Assembly: GCA_004295565.1 (NCBI GenBank)
Contig: AP019416.1
Span: 3,720,001 to 3,784,000, forward strand
Direction of reading: 5' to 3'
From: Vreelandella olivaria
GTDB lineage: Bacteria; Pseudomonadota; Gammaproteobacteria; Pseudomonadales; Halomonadaceae
DNA length: 64,000 nt
This document shows positions 42,445 to 56,025 of this stretch, in pieces. The position numbers and the translations under genes are program-made. Numbering within the stretch: position 1 is the first letter of the stretch; every line of letters starts with the position of its first letter. Below the pieces are notes generated by a model. That model did no database searches. It was not told the DNA's origin and saw nothing but the letters and a program-made list of their open reading frames with translations.

Positions 42445-43723
42445 CCCCACCTCGCCCACGTTTTTGCTCTCGGCCCCAGCCCCTAAAAAAGGCAGTCTGA
42501 CCAGTAAGCAAGCGCTACTCACCCTGCTGGTCGCTATGCTGATTAGCGGCATAGCGGGCAGTATTGAACTACTCAGCCACGCCTCCAACATACGCCAGGA
42601 AACCGAGCAGCGCATTACCCATCAACTGGCCATAGTCAACGGAGCCGCAGCAGAAGCCGCTTTCCAGCAACCTGACCTCGCCCACCAAATCGCCTATGGG
42701 CTATTTAATACTGACGAGGTCGCATGGGTATCGATTCGTGACGATTTTGGGCGCGCTCTGGCTGAATTTGAGAGGCCCAGACAGGCTGCTTCGACTTGGC
42801 TCAGCCAGTATTTATTTGGCGATATAGTCCACTACCAAACGTCACTCGCCTATTACATGGGCAGCGATATGCCGGAAGCAGTCGTCGGCGAAATTGAATT
42901 AATGCTATCAGAAGGCTACTTAACCCAGCAGTTCCTGGCGCGTATTTACAGGGTGGTCGGGGTAAGTATTTTAGAAGCGTTTATTTTAAGCATCGTCGTG
43001 ATCGCTTTTTTTCATCTATTTATTACACGCCCACTGCTCAAGGTACACGCTGCTATTGCCCAAACCGATACCAATCGCCCCGGCCAGTGGCCCAAGCCCA
43101 CGCTGCGCGGTCATCAGGATGATGAATTAGGGCATCTGGTAGATAGCTTGGATCATTTGTTAAATGCGTTCCAGCAAGGCTTGGAGCAGCGCGATCAACT
43201 CCACCACCTATCCAATATGGATGGCTTAACCGGCGTGGCAAACCGCCGCCAATTTGACGAGTTTTATCAACGTCACTGGCACCTGGCACAGCAAAACCAA
43301 CAGCCACTATCGGTGATTTTTATCGATATCGATAACTTCAAAGAGTTTAACGATCACTATGGACATGCCATGGGTGACGATACCCTGCGCGCCGTTGCTA
43401 AAGCGCTCAATCAGTGTATTGACCCCACCAGAGATCTGCTTGCCCGCTACGGTGGTGAAGAGTTTGTTTGTGTGCTGCCAGGTCAGGATCATGACGACGC
43501 CGTGAGCGTCGCCAACTGTTTGCGCAAGGCGGTGCTGTCGCTCGCCATTCCCCACGCTTTTTCCAGCACCCACACAGACCTCACCGTTAGCATGGGCGTT
43601 GCCAGCATGTCGCCCGGCCATTCAATCAGCGCTGAAACGCTGATTGAACGCGCCGACCAGCACCTGTACAACGCCAAACGACTTGGTCGTAACCGCGTAG
43701 AGACACGCAAACGCCTGGCATGA
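42441..43723 (+). CDS. Membrane diguanylate cyclase with periplasmic sensor, HAMP and GGDEF
   Basis: The protein makes cyclic di-GMP. Helix 1 (LLTLLVAMLISGIAGSIELL), a periplasmic domain of about 130 residues similar in layout to CHASE8 sensors (VAWVSIRDDFGRALAEFE), helix 2 (SILEAFILSIVVIAFFHLFI), a HAMP linker and a GGDEF domain with FIDIDNFKEFNDHYGHAMGD and active GGEEF. The product-inhibition I-site reads PTRD, lacking the first Arg of RxxD. Start GTG 42441 overlaps the upstream stop; a break near 42463 needs one T. The GTG is more plausible than the out-of-frame ATG inside. Confidence 0.88.
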
Positions 43724-43776
43724 AAGCCGGACGTTAAGCACTTCTATTGCGAAAAGTATTGCGAAAAGCAGGTACA

Positions 43777-43929
43777 TTAGAGCAACCAGTGAGCGGCCAC
43801 AGCAGCGAGACCGATGATCATCGCCGTAAGCACAGCCACTGTCACCACCCGATCAAGCCAGCGATCAAACCCCACCCCTTTAGCCTGTCTTCGTGTCGCC
43901 CCATGGCGCCCTTGCCGCGCCATTAGCAT
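43777..43929 (-). CDS. Possible 50-residue membrane peptide
   Basis: Low-confidence ORF in the 276-bp gap between the diguanylate cyclase and the BCCT gene. It begins MLMARQGRHGATRRQAKGVG, basic, and ends in one hydrophobic helix (VVTVAVLTAMIIGLAAVAAH). The frame is open further upstream without a start codon, so a frameshift or different start is possible. The ribosome site is weak (GAAGCGAAG). A plus-strand ORF over the same bases has no such organisation. No family recognised. Confidence 0.35.
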   Translation of the reverse strand: MLMARQGRHGATRRQAKGVGFDRWLDRVVTVAVLTAMIIGLAAVAAHWLL

Positions 43930-44014
43930 CTTCGCTTCATTCGTCGCTGCTCCCGAATTACCTTGCCCGGCAATAGAAGGCTTGGTTACTTTTTATGAGT
44001 ACTGATGAGTGATG

Positions 44015-45630
44015 CTAACTATTAATGCGCCGATTGACCACACTCGGTGCACGCCGCAAGCGCTCCTCACCCAGCAGCTCGGCTTCAAAGGCATCCGCCC
44101 CCACCGGTGTTTCGCCATGGCGACGATAAAGCTGAGTAAGCATCGCCTTTCGGTCTGCCCGTAGCTCCTGAACCAATACAAATACCATCATATAGAGGAT
44201 AAAGGTGAACGGTAGCGCCGAAAGCACTGCGGCTGACTGCAGCCCTGTTAACCCCCCGAAGCAATCAGCGTCAGGCAGATAGCCGCGATCAGCACCCCCA
44301 AATGACGCGCTTGTAGAGCGGCGGGTTGATCGAACCATTATCGGTCATTTGCGCCACGATATACGAGGCCGAGTCAGCGGAAGTGACCAGGAAAATAAAG
44401 ATCAGCAGCATCGCCACGACCGACAGCAGGCCGGTAAAGGGCATCAACTCAAACATCTCAAACAGCGCGACGGTTATATTATCCTGAGTCGCGGCAGCTA
44501 GGCCGATATCGGTGCCGTTTAACTCCATGTGAAGCGCCGCGCCACCGAATACGCCAATCCACAAACAGGCCAGCAGCGGCGGTACAAACAGCACCCCAAA
44601 CACATACTCTTTAATAGTACGGCCACGGGAAACCCGGGCAATGAAGGTACCCACAAAGGGCGACCAGGCAATCACCCAGGCCCAGTAGAAAATCGTCCAA
44701 CTGCTCGCCCACTCGTTATCGCTGTAAGGAGAAATGCGCAGGCTCATGCCAATAAAGTTCTGCAGATAGTCGCCAATACCCACCGTGATGGTCTCTAATA
44801 TCGCCACGGTCGGGCCAGTGAACAGCACGTACAGCATCAACCCGATACATAAAATCATATTGAGGTTAGAGAGGCGTTTAATGCCTTTATCCAGGCCCGA
44901 CCAAGTGGATGCCATGTAAGCGCAGAACATCACGAAGAGAATCAAAACTGCCAGAAACCGCTCTCTGGCAGGCCAAACACAACATTTAAACCGCCGTTCA
45001 TCTGCAGAACGCCCAGCCCAAGCGAGGTAGCCACACCCATAACAGTGGCAACCACGGCAAACACATCCAACCAGGAAGCATAGGGACGAATTTTAGGGTT
45101 CTTAGCCGTGATTGACGACAGCACGGATGAGACCAGCCCCGCCTGCCCCTTGCGAAACTGGAAGTAGGCGATGATCAAACCCACGATCGAGAAAGCCGCC
45201 CACTGGTGTATCCCCAGTTAAAGTAGCTGTATTGAATCGCGTAGCGAGCCGCTGCTTCCGTTTCAGCGGTTCTGTCACCATAAGGTGGTTCGATGAAGTG
45301 GGTCATGGGTTCCGCCATGCCATAGAACACCAGCCCGACACCAAAGCCTGCCGCCAGCAGCATGCTAATCCACGAAAAAAACGAATAGTTGGGCCGACTG
45401 TCCTGGGGCCCAAGCGCACCTGCCGTACCGGCTCAGCGCCAGACCAAACAGAAAAATCACAAAACCAAATACTGAAAATAGATAAAACCACCCGAATAGC
45501 CCAGTAATAGTCGTCAGTGCTCCCTCTGCCGCGTTGGCAAATCCTTCAGGAAATGACGCTCCGACAACTACCAAGCCAAAATAATCACCACCGATGCGAT
45601 GAATACCGACTTGCCTCCATGATTAGCCAT
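44015..45630 (-). CDS. BCCT-family betaine/choline-type transporter, frameshifted
   Basis: Sodium-coupled BCCT permeases bring in glycine betaine, choline or carnitine, important for osmotic balance in halophiles. Blocks: AAGFGVGLVFYGMAEPMTHF, WLDVFAVVATVMGVATSLGL, and the Trp-rich signature WTIFYWAWVIAWSPFVGTF, then ISPYSDNEW before it. The C-terminus is cytoplasmic, ending RRAPSVVNRRINS. Breaks near 45580, 45415, 45215, 44945 and 44300. ATG 45630 (MANHGGKSVFIASVVIILA) opens the first helix. Betaine versus choline cannot be decided from residues I can see; a BetT-type long C-terminal domain is absent. Confidence 0.88.
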
Positions 45631-45848
45631 ATAACCGTCCTGTTAGATGAGCTCTATTTAGGTAAGCACAGCGTATTAAGCGCATGCTTGTACAACCAAA
45701 CCTGTCCTGTACAGCTTAATGGTAACAGTTGAAAAACCTCATCGCACTGTAACTGGAAGTTGACTACGCATCTCAGCGCTACTCCCAACCAGTGAACTTG
45801 CTAGAGCAACTGTGTTCCAATGGGTGCGAATAACCGATGGAGGCTCTT

Positions 45849-46207
45849 ATGCCACAGATGAATCGCGACCAACGCAACGCTGCATGGCAAGCGGCTAACC
45901 AATGGCGTGCCCGTGCTGCTCAAACCCAACCCACTGGCCTGGCAGGTAGTTTAAAGCTGCTGTTCACATGGCTGGCGTTTGGCGCGTTAATGATAGTCGG
46001 TGTAGTACTCGGCCTGTTTTCCTATTGATTGGCTGGGCAATGATGCCGTTTGTGCGGCATAAAATGAAGAAACGTATGGAGCAGATGCGTGCCCAGCAGG
46101 CGCAAGATATCGGTGGCGGCTACTCCAACGGGTCTACGTCGGCACATAACCGTCCAGGTCATCAGGACGTATTAGAAGGCAGTTACGAAGTTAAAGATGA
46201 GCGCTAA
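45849..46207 (+). CDS. Small membrane protein of unknown function, one frameshift
   Basis: The start at ATG 45849 (MPQMNRDQRNAAWQAANQWR) is favoured because GGAGG lies 5 bp before it. A helix follows, LKLLFTWLAFGALMIVGVVL, then after a break near 46022 it continues FLLIGWAMMPFVRHKMKKRM with a basic and Gln-rich tail (EQMRAQQAQDIGGGYSNGST). One base joins the parts into a single membrane segment of about 120 residues total. I recognise no named family; the arrangement suggests an inner-membrane protein with its bulk in the cytoplasm. No operon partner. Confidence 0.7.
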
Positions 46208-46247
46208 TCGCGCAGTGAGTGATGTCTTTTGCACCGTCGATGGAAAG

Positions 46248-47140
46248 TTAAAGGGGCGCATACACCCAGGTAAATGCCGCCGCCAAGGTGAGCGGCATCA
46301 CGACCAGACTCCCCAGGTTACCAATCAGCACTAACGAAGCCACTTTCTGTGGCGCAAGCTTATACTGCTCGGCGACCAAGTAGTTCAACACCGCAGGCGG
46401 CAGTGCTGCAAACACCAGCAGCACCGCCGCTTGCAGCGCGTTCAGTGGCAGTAGCCACATCAACGGCAAGGCAATCACTAGCCCGGACAACGGGCAGAGT
46501 AGCGCTCCCAGCATCCCTGTCCGCCAGTCGCTAAAGTCGATCTCCAAAAGCCGCACCCCCAATGCAAACAGCATTAACGGAATACATACTCCACCCAGCA
46601 TATGCATCGCCTCAAGCAGCCAGCCAGGCAGCGGCAGCCCACTGATATTCACCGCTAAACCCGCCAGACTCGCTAGCACAATCGGCATACGCAGCATTCT
46701 CCATAGGGAGGTGCGCGGGTTAAGCATGTAAAGCCCCACCGAAAAGTGCAGCAGCATTTCAACGATAAACACTACTACCGCTGCAGGCAGTGCTTCGGCA
46801 CCAAACGCCAGCACCAGCAACGGCACCCCATATTGCCCGCGTTGTTAAACATCATCGGCGGGAGGAAAATTTTACTATCCAGCTTTAGCCACTTGGTCAA
46901 CGGCCACAGCACAACCCCCGATCCCAGCACCACCGCTATGGCTGCCGTAGCCAACCAAGCGTATTCGGCCAATGGCGCTTGACGGTCGGCCAGCACGGCA
47001 AACACCAATAGCGGAACGAACAGCTCCATATTGAGCGTATTGAGGCTGCGAATATCCGGCGTACGGTAGCGCCCATAGGCAGCGCCACAGCCGGCAATTA
47101 AAAATACCGGCAATAGCGTGGCCAAAATGTGTCCAATCAT
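46248..47140 (-). CDS. AEC-family (auxin efflux carrier-like) transporter, one frameshift
   Basis: Ten-helix permease opening MIGHILATLLPVFLIAGCGA and continuing with the family's LNMELFVPLLVFAVLAD and MFNNAGNMG hallmark, which is broken near 46835 and resumes VPLLVLAFGAEALPAAVVVF. Later helices: LGGVCIPLMLFALGVRLLEI and FAALPPAVLNYLVAEQYKL. Bacterial AEC members move malate, malonate or similar acids; the substrate is not known here. It stands alone, convergent with the preceding small gene. Confidence 0.9.
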
Positions 47141-47207
47141 ATGGGCCGTCCTACCCTATTCCTTGTTATCACTGTTGCTTCCTGGTTCGTTTGGGAAAGC
47201 CGCCTAG

Positions 47208-50144
47208 CTAGCTGTTATCAGCGGTGGAGGGTTCAAGAAAGCGCTGCCAGAGCGCGGTGACGATATCACGATGAGCACGGAACTCCTCACCATCGCTGAG
47301 TGCTTTCTGACCAGTGAGCGCGGCCCGATGGGTAGCGCTACGATAAGCCAGATAAGCCTCGCGAAGACGCTCCGCCTCTTCAGCGGGTAAGTGCCCACTC
47401 TCCGTCAAACTCTCTAGAATGCGGATATTATCGCTGTAAGTAAGTAACTCAGGCGTTTGGTGAGCAAGTGCTAACACCGCGTATTGGCAGAGAAACTCGA
47501 TATCCACCATCCCACCAGCGTCATGTTTGACATTAAAGGTATTACTGGCGGCTTTACTGCCCAGGTGCTCACGCATTTTGTGGCGCATCTTGACCACCTC
47601 TTCGCGCAGCGCAGCTTTATCTCGCTTAGCGCCTAGGATATCGCCCGCAGCTGACTGAATTTCTCGGCCAACGTCTCGCTACCCGCCACCACTCTGGCGC
47701 GCACCAATGCCTGATGCTCCCAGGTCCAGGCATTTTGACGTTGATACTCGGCAAAGGCTTTAAGTGAGGTCACCAATAGCCCGGAATTTCCCGATGGCCG
47801 CAGGCGCATATCCACTTCATAAAGCGTGCCGGTGGGCGTTACCGCGGTCAGCAGGTGAATAATGCGCTGCCCCAGGCGGGTAAAAAACACCGCCGTATCA
47901 ATGGGCCGTGGGCCATCGGTCGAACCTTGACCATCGCTATCGTGCAGAAACACCAAGTCTAAATCCGAGCTATACCCCAGCTCAATGCCCCCAGCTTGCC
48001 GTAACCGACAATTAGAAACGCCGCCTCCCCGGTGTTCAGCCCCTCAGGCACGCCATGTTTTCGGGTGATATGTTTCCAGGCCATGGCCAACACGGCATCG
48101 AGAATCACTTCGGCGATAAAGGTTAAGTAATCGCTTACTTTCATCAGATGTCGCGTGCCAGCGATATCAGACGCCGCCACGTGTAGCGTTTGGGCGTGTT
48201 TAAAACGCGCAGCGCCTCCAGCTGGGCCTCTTCATCGTCCTCGGGCAGGCGATTCAGCGTTTGGCGCAATTCATCGGCCAGGCGCGCTTTATCGGCGGGG
48301 GTATACAGCGTTTCCGGGGTCAGCAGCTCGTCGAGCAGAATGGGATAACGTGACAGCTGTTCGGCGATCCAGGGCTGGCGGCGCATAGCCGCATCAAATG
48401 CTCAAGCGCCTGGGGTTTTCGCGCAGCAGCGCGAGGTAAGCGGTACGCCGCAACACGGCTTCAATCAGCGGCTGCACCCGTTCAAGGGCGGTATCCGGTG
48501 CTTCATTGTCCGCCACGGCATCCAACAGCAGCGGCATTAATGCATCCAGGCGCTCGAAGCCGATCCGCTGCATGCTTTGCACTTGCCGCGAATGATAAAG
48601 GCTATGCAGCCGCTTCAAGGCTTTTTCTGGCTCGTTAAAACCCGCATCAAAAGATGCGCAGTCGCCTCCTGCACTTCTAACTCGCCGCGCCAAATAAGCC
48701 GCCACTGGGCCAAGCCGAGCTGGCTATCATTATTGGTCTCGTCGATATCCTCTTCGGGGTCGGCAATCACGGCATCAAAGTGCTGGCGCACCCGGTCACG
48801 CACTTCGTCGAGCTGAGCAATCAGCCCCGGCCAGTCTTCATGTCCCATGGCGAAGGCAACCCGCTCACGATCACCATCATCGCTGGGCAGGGTTTGTGTC
48901 TGGCGGTCTTCCAGCGCTTGAAGGGCGTGCTCGACATCGCGCATAAAGGCGTAATCGGGCAGCAGTTCATCGACCACTTCCTGGGGCAACAGGCCCAGCT
49001 CGGGCAAGCGATTAAGTGCCGTTTTCAGCGATGTCACCTGCAGTTCCGTATCGCGGCCGCCACGAATCAGTTGGAACGCCTGCACCACGAACTCAACCTC
49101 GCGAATACCGCCCGGGCCGAGCTTAATATTGCTCTGCATGCCTTTACGCTTCACTTCGCGATTGATCATCGCTTTCAGCTCACGCAGTGACTCAATGGCA
49201 CCAAAATCGAGATACTTGCGATACACAAAGGGGCGCAGCCCGGCCAGCAGCTCACCGCCCGCGTCTAGATCCCCGGCGACCGGCCGTGCTTTGAGCATGG
49301 CGTAACGCTCCCACTCGCGGCCTTGATCCTGGTAGTAGCTGGAGAGCATGGAAAAGCTGCCCACCAACGGGCCGCCGTCGCCCAACGGGCGCAAGCGCAT
49401 ATCAACGCGGAAGGCGAAACCGTCGGCGGTCATGGCGTCTAGCGCGGCAATCAGCTTTTGGCCCAGCTTGGTAAAGTACTCCTGATGCTCTAATGACTTA
49501 CGACCGCCTTGGGTTTCGCCTTTCTCGGCAAAGGCAAAGATCAAATCGATGTCGGAGGAGAGATTCAGCTCCCCGCGCCCAGCTTGCCCATGCCCAGGAT
49601 CACCAGACGCTGGGGGTGCCGTCATTGCGGGGGCAGGTAAGCCCCAACGCGGTGCGTAAAACTGCTCTAGCCAGGTTAACGCAGCTTCCAAGCATATTTC
49701 AGCGAGCTCCGAGACCGCCCTGGCGGTATCCCACATGCTATAGCCAGAGGCACGATTAAGGTCTCGCCAAATAATTCCCAGCATACGCTTGCGGCGAAAA
49801 CGGCGTATCGCCCGCTGCATTGCTTCTTCGTCTTCGGCACCCTCCAATGACTCATTTAGCCAACTGGCCAGCTCGTCCCGCCCTGGGTTGGCGTCCAACT
49901 CTCCGGCAATATCCAACTCGGCTAACCACTGGGGGTAGCGGATCAGGGTATCCAGCGCAAAGGTCGATATGGCCAAGACTCTGGCAAGCGCCTCGCGGCG
50001 CGACTCAGAAAGTTCCTGCCAATTACTGGAAGGTAGCTCCTGCTTGGTCATCTCGGCGATATTATCGGCTTGAGCAAGCGCCTCGGTTAGCCGCTTCCAG
50101 GCAGACTGGGTGGCGGTATGTAACGACGCTGGCAACGTCGACAA
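47208..50144 (-). CDS. glnE: Glutamine synthetase adenylyltransferase/deadenylase GlnE, frameshifted
   Basis: GlnE adds and removes AMP on glutamine synthetase under PII control. The deadenylase half shows [20 protein letters not shown] and [19 protein letters not shown], preceded by [20 protein letters not shown]; the adenylyltransferase half shows [26 protein letters not shown] and [19 protein letters not shown], then [20 protein letters not shown]. Breaks occur near 49610, 49580, 48645, 48400, 48175, 47958 and 47630. Start ATG 50144 ([19 protein letters not shown]). Repaired length of about 978 residues matches the family. Confidence 0.93.
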
Positions 50145-50232
50145 CGGTAAAAATCGTCGTTCCTAAGTCCTTTAAATGCTTGCATAACGACCTCGCTGAC
50201 AGCGTGCTAAAAATGAGTGGTTTTAAATCAGC

Positions 50233-50603
50233 TTAGCCAAAGAATTTTTCCCAGCCCAATAGCCCCCAGGTGAGGCCGGCCATAATCAGCGACAGCATCA
50301 CTGCTGCCGAGCCAATATCCTTGGCGCGCCCGGAAAGCTCATGGTGCTCGGTGCCGATCCGGTCAACCACGTTTTCAATCGCACTATTAAGTAGCTCCAC
50401 TATCAGCACAAAAACAGGCTACTCACCAGCAGCAGCCAACTGATAGGGCCTTCGCCAATCCACCAAGCAAGCGGCAGCAACACCGCAGTAATGCCCACCT
50501 CCTGGCGAAAAGCCGCTTCGTTTCTAAACGCCGCTTTCAAGCCTTTCCACGAATAGCGCGTGGAGTGAACCAAATGTGTTAAACCGGTATGCCCAGGTTT
50601 CAT
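50233..50603 (-). CDS. dgkA: Diacylglycerol kinase DgkA (one frameshift)
   Basis: DgkA phosphorylates diacylglycerol released by membrane-derived glucan synthesis. N-terminus MKPGHTGLTHLVHSTRYSWK, GLKAAFRNEAAFRQEVGI, then after a break near 50410 the diagnostic ELLNSAIENVVDRIGTEHHE and KDIGSAAVMLSLIMAGLTWG. Three membrane helices, about 123 residues repaired, normal for the family. It is one gene upstream of glnE and is separated from dacB by 34 bp. Confidence 0.93.
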
Positions 50604-50637
50604 GCAAGTCGCCTCACCTTGTGAGCGTGGAGTTTGT

Positions 50638-52108
50638 TCAATTCGCCAATATCATTGCTTCTAGATCCAGTGACAACGGATCCAGCACCTCAGACCAGCT
50701 TAAATAGGGCGTACTGCTGTTCCCATTGACCATGACGCTAAATACCCCCAGCGTCCTTGGGCGGTGCGAAAATAGCCTGCCGCTGCACGCACAGCAAAGG
50801 GTTGGTTAAGGGTGCCCGTTTTGATCATGACATTGTTTTGAAACGTGGAGGAGCCTCGCCGAATAAAGCGCATTACCCGTTCGCCGGCGACTGAAAAGCC
50901 GCCACAAAGCTGGGAAACAGGCTACTTTGGCGAAACATATCCTCCAGCATCACGTTGACGCCCTGAGCCGACGTACGGTTTTCAGTGGTCAGCCCGCTGC
51001 CACTATACAGGGTTAACGGCCCGTGCCCGGGCAGGTTCTGAGCATAATTTTCAATGGCTTGCCCTGCCTGGCGTAGCTGCGCCTGGGGCGTATCGACGAG
51101 ATCCAGCGCCAGTACATCGGCCATGTAGTTATTGGAGTAGTTCATGATGCGCAGCAAGAGCTCTTGCAGTGGCTGGCTATCCACTGCTGCCAGCCGCCGG
51201 GCACTGCTGGGCGGCTGTGACGAGCTGACGCGCCACGGCTCGCGCACCGAAATGCCCGCCTGGTTTAACATACCCATCAACACTTGTGCGGTGGTTTCGG
51301 CGGCATCGCCCGCGCCACGATAGACATCGCGCGCAGTCGCGTTGGTGGAAATCTGGCCTGTTAGCCGCATCACGTCACCGCGCTCATCAGTGACACGCTC
51401 AGCGCTAATCTCAGTACCACTATTGGCCGGGCGCGTGACTACCTGGTTATCGATAGTAATCAGCGATGTCTGGCTATCGCATAGCCCCACCTGGGCAGGT
51501 GTCCCTGCGCTAGCGGCAGGGGCGACATTGACGCACCAACTGCCGAAGTTAACGCCTGCCGAGGAGAGCGGCGCGCTATACGCATTAGCGACCCGATTGA
51601 GCGCATTGCAGCGGTCGGTGGTAATACACTCCACCGGCCCAAAGCGCCACTGGCTGACCACCAAAGCACCATCAACCTGGCGCACCCCGGCTAAGTGCAA
51701 ACGCTGCACCAAACGCCATAGGTTTTCAGTGGTGAGGCCTGGATCCCCACCGCCATCAAACACCAAATCGCCTCGCAGCACGCCATTATCGATGCCAGCG
51801 GAGCTAACCAGTTGGCTGGTAAAGCGGTGTTGGGGGCCAAAGCGGTTTAGCGCCGCCGCCGAAAGATAGGCTTTAGTTACCGAAGCGGGTGATAGCTGAC
51901 GATCCGGGGTGATACTGCCTAACCGTGCATTGGCACCTGCGTCAGCATCCAAAAGGCGGGCCTCGGCGCTAATCGAAAAGCCTTTATTCTGCAGCTGTCC
52001 CAGGCGATTAAAATCGGCGAGCAAGCTGGTACTGGCACACAGCGCTAACGTGGCAACACCGGTTACCAGCGACCAGCGCCGCATACGCTTACGAGCAAAA
52101 CGACCCAT
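50638..52108 (-). CDS. dacB: D-alanyl-D-alanine carboxypeptidase/endopeptidase PBP4 (DacB-like), frameshifted
   Basis: S13-family periplasmic peptidase that trims stem peptides and cuts cross-links. Signal peptide (SLVTGVATLALCASTSLLA) then the three active-site motifs: SPASVTK (SxxK), YSNNYMAD (SxN), and KTGTLNQPFAVRAAAG (KTG) in the region after the main frame stops. The main frame ends at 50873; breaks near 50876 and 50752 restore the rest to a TGA at 50638 with closing LSWSEVLDPLSLDLEAMILA. About 490 residues, typical of PBP4. Confidence 0.9.
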
Positions 52109-52117
52109 TACGATACC

Positions 52118-52447
52118 TCAATGCACATTCATTTTAGAAAACACTTGCAGCATGACCACGCCGGCAACGATCAGGCTAATGCCTACCACCGCCGGTAAAT
52201 CAGGCTTTTCACCGAAGGCCACTATGCCGACCAGGGTAACCAACACAATGCCCAGACCCGCCCAAATCGCATAGGCGACCCCCACCGGCAGCGTGCGCAG
52301 CACCAGGCTAAGCAAATAGAAAGCTAATCCGTAGCCCACGACCACCACCACGCTGGGCAGTGGGCGCGTAAACCCCATGGAAGCTTTTAAAGCGCTCGTG
52401 GCGATTACTTCGGCCACAATCGCCAGCACCAAATAGACAAACGTCAT
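52118..52447 (-). CDS. SMR-family multidrug exporter, EmrE-like
   Basis: The intact 109-residue protein has four helices: FVYLVLAIVAEVIATSALKA with the essential Glu in AEVIAT, SVVVVVGYGLAFYLLSLVL, GVAYAIWAGLGIVLVTLVGI and LPAVVGISLIVAGVVMLQVF. AYAIWAGLGIV is the SMR signature. It exports cationic drugs or, in the SugE/Gdx branch, guanidinium; GFTRPLPSVV resembles EmrE. The ATG overlaps the stop of the methyltransferase gene by 4 bp, so both are translated together. Confidence 0.92.
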   Translation of the reverse strand: MTFVYLVLAIVAEVIATSALKASMGFTRPLPSVVVVVGYGLAFYLLSLVLRTLPVGVAYAIWAGLGIVLVTLVGIVAFGEKPDLPAVVGISLIVAGVVMLQVFSKMNVH

Positions 52448-53109
52448 GTTCGCTCCAAATCAACGCATAACCGCCATAGTGCCTGGCCACTTCGAGCATA
52501 CTTAGCCTCGAACGGCGTTAAATAGTCGTCTTTAGGCGCAATTTCAGTTACCGCTGCCTGTTGACCGGTTACCTGTGCTACCGCCAAGGCAAACTCTTCT
52601 ACGTAGAGTGACCAGTTTGAGCGCAGCTCAAGGCGCCCGCCAAGGGCCAACAGTGTGGGTAAAACCGCATGGCCATGCCAGCGCATTTTTAGATGTCCCG
52701 CCTTGGGGTAAGGATTGGGATAAAGCAGAAAGTGATACTCTGGCGCCCAACCAGCCTGGTAGGCCAAACGCCAAAAATCGACCAGGTCGGCTCTTACCAG
52801 CAGCGCATTGTCAGGCAACGTGCCGTGATCACGCCCCAAACGATTCTCGCTGCGATCTACGCCGATTACCGCATGGGCGGGGAACTGCGCCGCCAGTTGG
52901 CGTGTCGATATACCCACCCCACAGCCTGAGTCGAGTATCAACGGTGCCTGACGACCCGCGAGCCACTCCACCGCCAGGGCAAAGCTATGCTGGGTATGTT
53001 CGGCAATCGGTTTACGCAAAGGGTGCGATAGTGCTCGGCTCACCCGGCGTGCCAAATCCTGATGGGGGCCTGGCTGATTGGAAATGACGGGTCGAGAATT
53101 ATGTTGCAT
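52444..53109 (-). CDS. TrmB-like SAM-dependent methyltransferase
   Basis: Class I methyltransferase of the tRNA m7G46 (TrmB) type or close to it. SAM site: LILDSGCGVGISTRQLAAQF, acidic VIGVDRSENRL, and a YPNPYPKAGHLKMRW block in the place of the FPDPWPK motif of TrmB. The C-terminus KDDYLTPFEAKYARSGQALW resembles TrmB ends. Intact, 221 residues. The Tyr-Pro-Asn-Pro change makes it a distant member; a second canonical trmB may exist elsewhere. The 4-bp overlap with the SMR gene is unusual company. Confidence 0.75.
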   Translation of the reverse strand: MQHNSRPVISNQPGPHQDLARRVSRALSHPLRKPIAEHTQHSFALAVEWLAGRQAPLILDSGCGVGISTRQLAAQFPAHAVIGVDRSENRLGRDHGTLPDNALLVRADLVDFWRLAYQAGWAPEYHFLLYPNPYPKAGHLKMRWHGHAVLPTLLALGGRLELRSNWSLYVEEFALAVAQVTGQQAAVTEIAPKDDYLTPFEAKYARSGQALWRLCVDLERT

Positions 53110-53303
53110 GCCATTACTCGGCTGAAAAGCGTGATTCTATCAGTCTCGAACGCTTGCGGCATGACGCCGTTGCACAGCCGGTGCTATGATCACACCTGAC
53201 ATACTTATTAGTGTACTTATTAAGCGCATGGTACTGGGCGAATTTTGCTCTTTAGACATGCCAATAATTGTTATTACCACCACTGCACCACGAGGAACCC
53301 GGC

Positions 53304-55699
<2,396 letters not shown>

Positions 55700-55739
55700 C
55701 CAACGCCATTGTTGAGTAAAACACTCAGGTATTTGATAG

Positions 55740-56020
<281 letters not shown>

Positions 56021-56025
56021 ACCTC

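Noticed and set aside
43814-44005. 63-residue plus-strand ORF beside the cyclase
   Set aside because: The opposite strand has a better organised frame with a membrane helix; the plus frame has no ribosome site.
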